Assembly (NCBI GenBank): GCA_030748805.1
Contig: JASMLG010000078.1
Span: 1 to 7,663, forward strand
Source: Phycisphaerales bacterium
Lineage (GTDB): Bacteria > Planctomycetota > Phycisphaerae > Phycisphaerales > SM1A02
DNA: 7,663 bases
Reading direction: 5' to 3'
Shown piece after piece: positions 6,569 through 7,663 of this stretch. The position numbers and the translations under genes are program-made. The number at the start of each line of letters is the position of its first letter. The stretch's first letter is position 1. Under the pieces are notes generated by a model. The model saw only the letters and a list, made by a program, of their open reading frames with translations. It did no database searches and was not told the DNA's origin.

Positions 6569-7663
6569 ATGCAAAATGAACCAAAACAAACCGTTGCTCG
6601 AGTCCTTACTCTTTCACTTGGGGCGACAACTGCGATGTGGGTATTTTCGTATATCGCCCTCCTTTTTTCAGGAAAAACAGGCGGTGAAATACTTTTTGTT
6701 CTTGGAGCACTTTGCCTTCCAGTTGCTTCTCGCCACGCAAAATCATTAAAAGAGGGTGTTTGGATTGGTTTTATCTCTGCGATACTAAACGCACTTCTAA
6801 TAGGAAGTATTGTTGGCGGAAAAGCACCAACAGAAATGATTACCGAAGGTTTAATTTGGATCTTTGGTTTATTTGTAGTTTCAATTATTCTTGGTGTCAT
6901 AGGCGCTTCATTGCACGGACAATTAAAAGACTGTACATGTAATGTTGATTGGCACTTTGGCTTTCTAGTTGTCGCTTCAACTCTTGTATTTTTAATGCTT
7001 GTGACAGGTGGTCTCGTGACAGGAATGGAAGCGGGGCTTGCTGTTCCCGATTGGCCAAACAGTTACGGTCACAACATGTTGTTGTATCCACTAGCCGAAA
7101 TGGTTTCACCAGAGAACGAAGGCGTGTTCTTCGAACATGCGCATCGTCTTACTGGAATGCTTATTGGTTTGACATCATTACTAATGGTTATCTGTGTTTG
7201 GAAATGGAGTATGAGCAGGTACGTCCGAACGTTAGCTATTGTGATTTTTTTACTCGTATGCATGCAAGGGTTGCTTGGCGGACTACGAGTAACTGGCACA
7301 CTTACACTCACTCAAGATAGAGAAATGCTGTCTCCTAATCTTTGGATCGGAGTCGTGCACGGTGTTGTTGGACAACTTATTTTCGCAGGATTTGTATGGC
7401 TCACCGTGATGATGTCGCTAGGTTGGAAAAACGCCAAACAATCAACCAATAAGAAAGATAAGTTTTGGGCTGGGCTTCTTGTAATCGCGATGGTGTTGCA
7501 ACTTGTTCTTGGTGCTCTTTACCGCCATATGATTAGCGACGTTGACCTTGCATCAAAAGCAACTCATGTTTTGTACACACATATTGCTGTTGCGGTTCTC
7601 GTTCTTGTATTTGCAAGTGTTGCTGGTTTACGTCTAGTCGGAAGAAGCAATGCAACGCTTAGA
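6569..7663 (+). CDS. ctaA: Heme A synthase (CtaA/COX15 family) with extra N-terminal four-helix membrane domain, 3'-truncated by window
   Basis: The frame from the ATG at 6569 is open for 365 codons to the window edge, so the C terminus is missing. Residues 1-120 form a domain I do not recognise, with four hydrophobic segments at about 12-34, 38-55, 62-84 and 94-116, ending near a CTC triplet (122-124). The CtaA/COX15 part begins at about 128: a first helix (129-150), then GLAVPDWPNSYG (156-167), the heme-ligand segment EHAHRLTG (189-196, H190 and H192), and a second-site H264 in VVHGVVGQ. The second half has LGALYRH (314-320) and H333/H338; the last expected histidine lies beyond the window. 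The enzyme oxidises the heme O methyl group to formyl, giving heme A for CoxA. The cysteine pair of Bacillus CtaA is absent from the first periplasmic loop. Four added helices keep the expected topology. There is no clear ribosome-binding site. Confidence 0.93.
   Translation, partial: MQNEPKQTVARVLTLSLGATTAMWVFSYIALLFSGKTGGEILFVLGALCLPVASRHAKSLKEGVWIGFISAILNALLIGSIVGGKAPTEMITEGLIWIFGLFVVSIILGVIGASLHGQLKDCTCNVDWHFGFLVVASTLVFLMLVTGGLVTGMEAGLAVPDWPNSYGHNMLLYPLAEMVSPENEGVFFEHAHRLTGMLIGLTSLLMVICVWKWSMSRYVRTLAIVIFLLVCMQGLLGGLRVTGTLTLTQDREMLSPNLWIGVVHGVVGQLIFAGFVWLTVMMSLGWKNAKQSTNKKDKFWAGLLVIAMVLQLVLGALYRHMISDVDLASKATHVLYTHIAVAVLVLVFASVAGLRLVGRSNATLR

Noticed and set aside
6517..6900. 127-codon minus-strand frame antisense to the start of ctaA
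   Set aside because: It overlaps both the ctaB 5' end and ctaA. The plus-strand ctaA frame is continuous with a clear family match, so this is a shadow.
6712..7320. Two plus-strand frames (6712-6942 and 6949-7320) that could suggest a frameshifted gene
   Set aside because: Both are out of frame with ctaA. The frame from 6569 runs unbroken to 7663 and contains the heme A synthase motifs, so there is no frameshift.
1..7663. CRISPR arrays, tRNA or rRNA genes, insertion sequences, phage or defence genes
   Set aside because: I saw no spaced direct repeats, cloverleaf sequence, transposase or terminal inverted repeats. The window is almost fully filled by respiratory and heme A genes.

Overview
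This window carries the terminal-oxidase end of an aerobic respiratory chain together with its heme A supply genes. Gene content and order suggest a Gram-negative, AT-leaning aerobe, most likely Planctomycetota (Phycisphaerae-like) or a related lineage using alternative complex III. The clues are an ActF-like tail directly upstream of SCO and cox genes, a SCO protein with a C-terminal membrane anchor, a subunit II with fused cytochrome c, and a DUF3179 protein next to ctaB. The taxonomic call is an inference, because no rRNA or marker gene is present.

Positions 1-4502 (+ strand) look like one tightly packed transcription unit that enters from the left. In order it holds the last 41 codons of a probable alternative complex III subunit (ActF-like), a small single-pass membrane protein of unknown function, a SCO1/SenC copper chaperone, coxB (CuA domain plus fused cytochrome c), coxA, and a small COX4-type subunit IV. 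Gaps are 2-11 nt or an ATGA overlap. A strong hairpin with a T-run at 4504-4530 ends the unit. The expected subunit III gene (coxC) is not between coxA and the subunit IV gene, nor elsewhere in the window.

Positions 4553-6542 (- strand) converge on that terminator. They hold ctaB (heme O synthase) followed by a DUF3179-family membrane-anchored protein whose start overlaps the ctaB stop by 8 nt. From 6569 to the window end (+ strand), divergent from ctaB across only 26 bp, lies a heme A synthase gene (ctaA/COX15) that runs off the right edge. It carries an extra N-terminal domain of about 120 residues with four predicted membrane helices.

Taken together: quinol is oxidised by alternative complex III, electrons pass to the heme c and CuA of CoxB, and CoxA reduces O2. 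SCO serves CuA copper delivery, and CtaB then CtaA convert heme B to heme O to heme A for CoxA. CoxA lacks the helix-VI glutamate of A1 oxidases and has a Tyr-Ser pair, marking it as an A2-type caa3 oxidase. The system as a whole is known. The parts most worth a second look are the ctaA N-terminal domain, the DUF3179 protein that has lost the family's usual cysteine motif, the uncharacterised small protein at 136, and the missing coxC.
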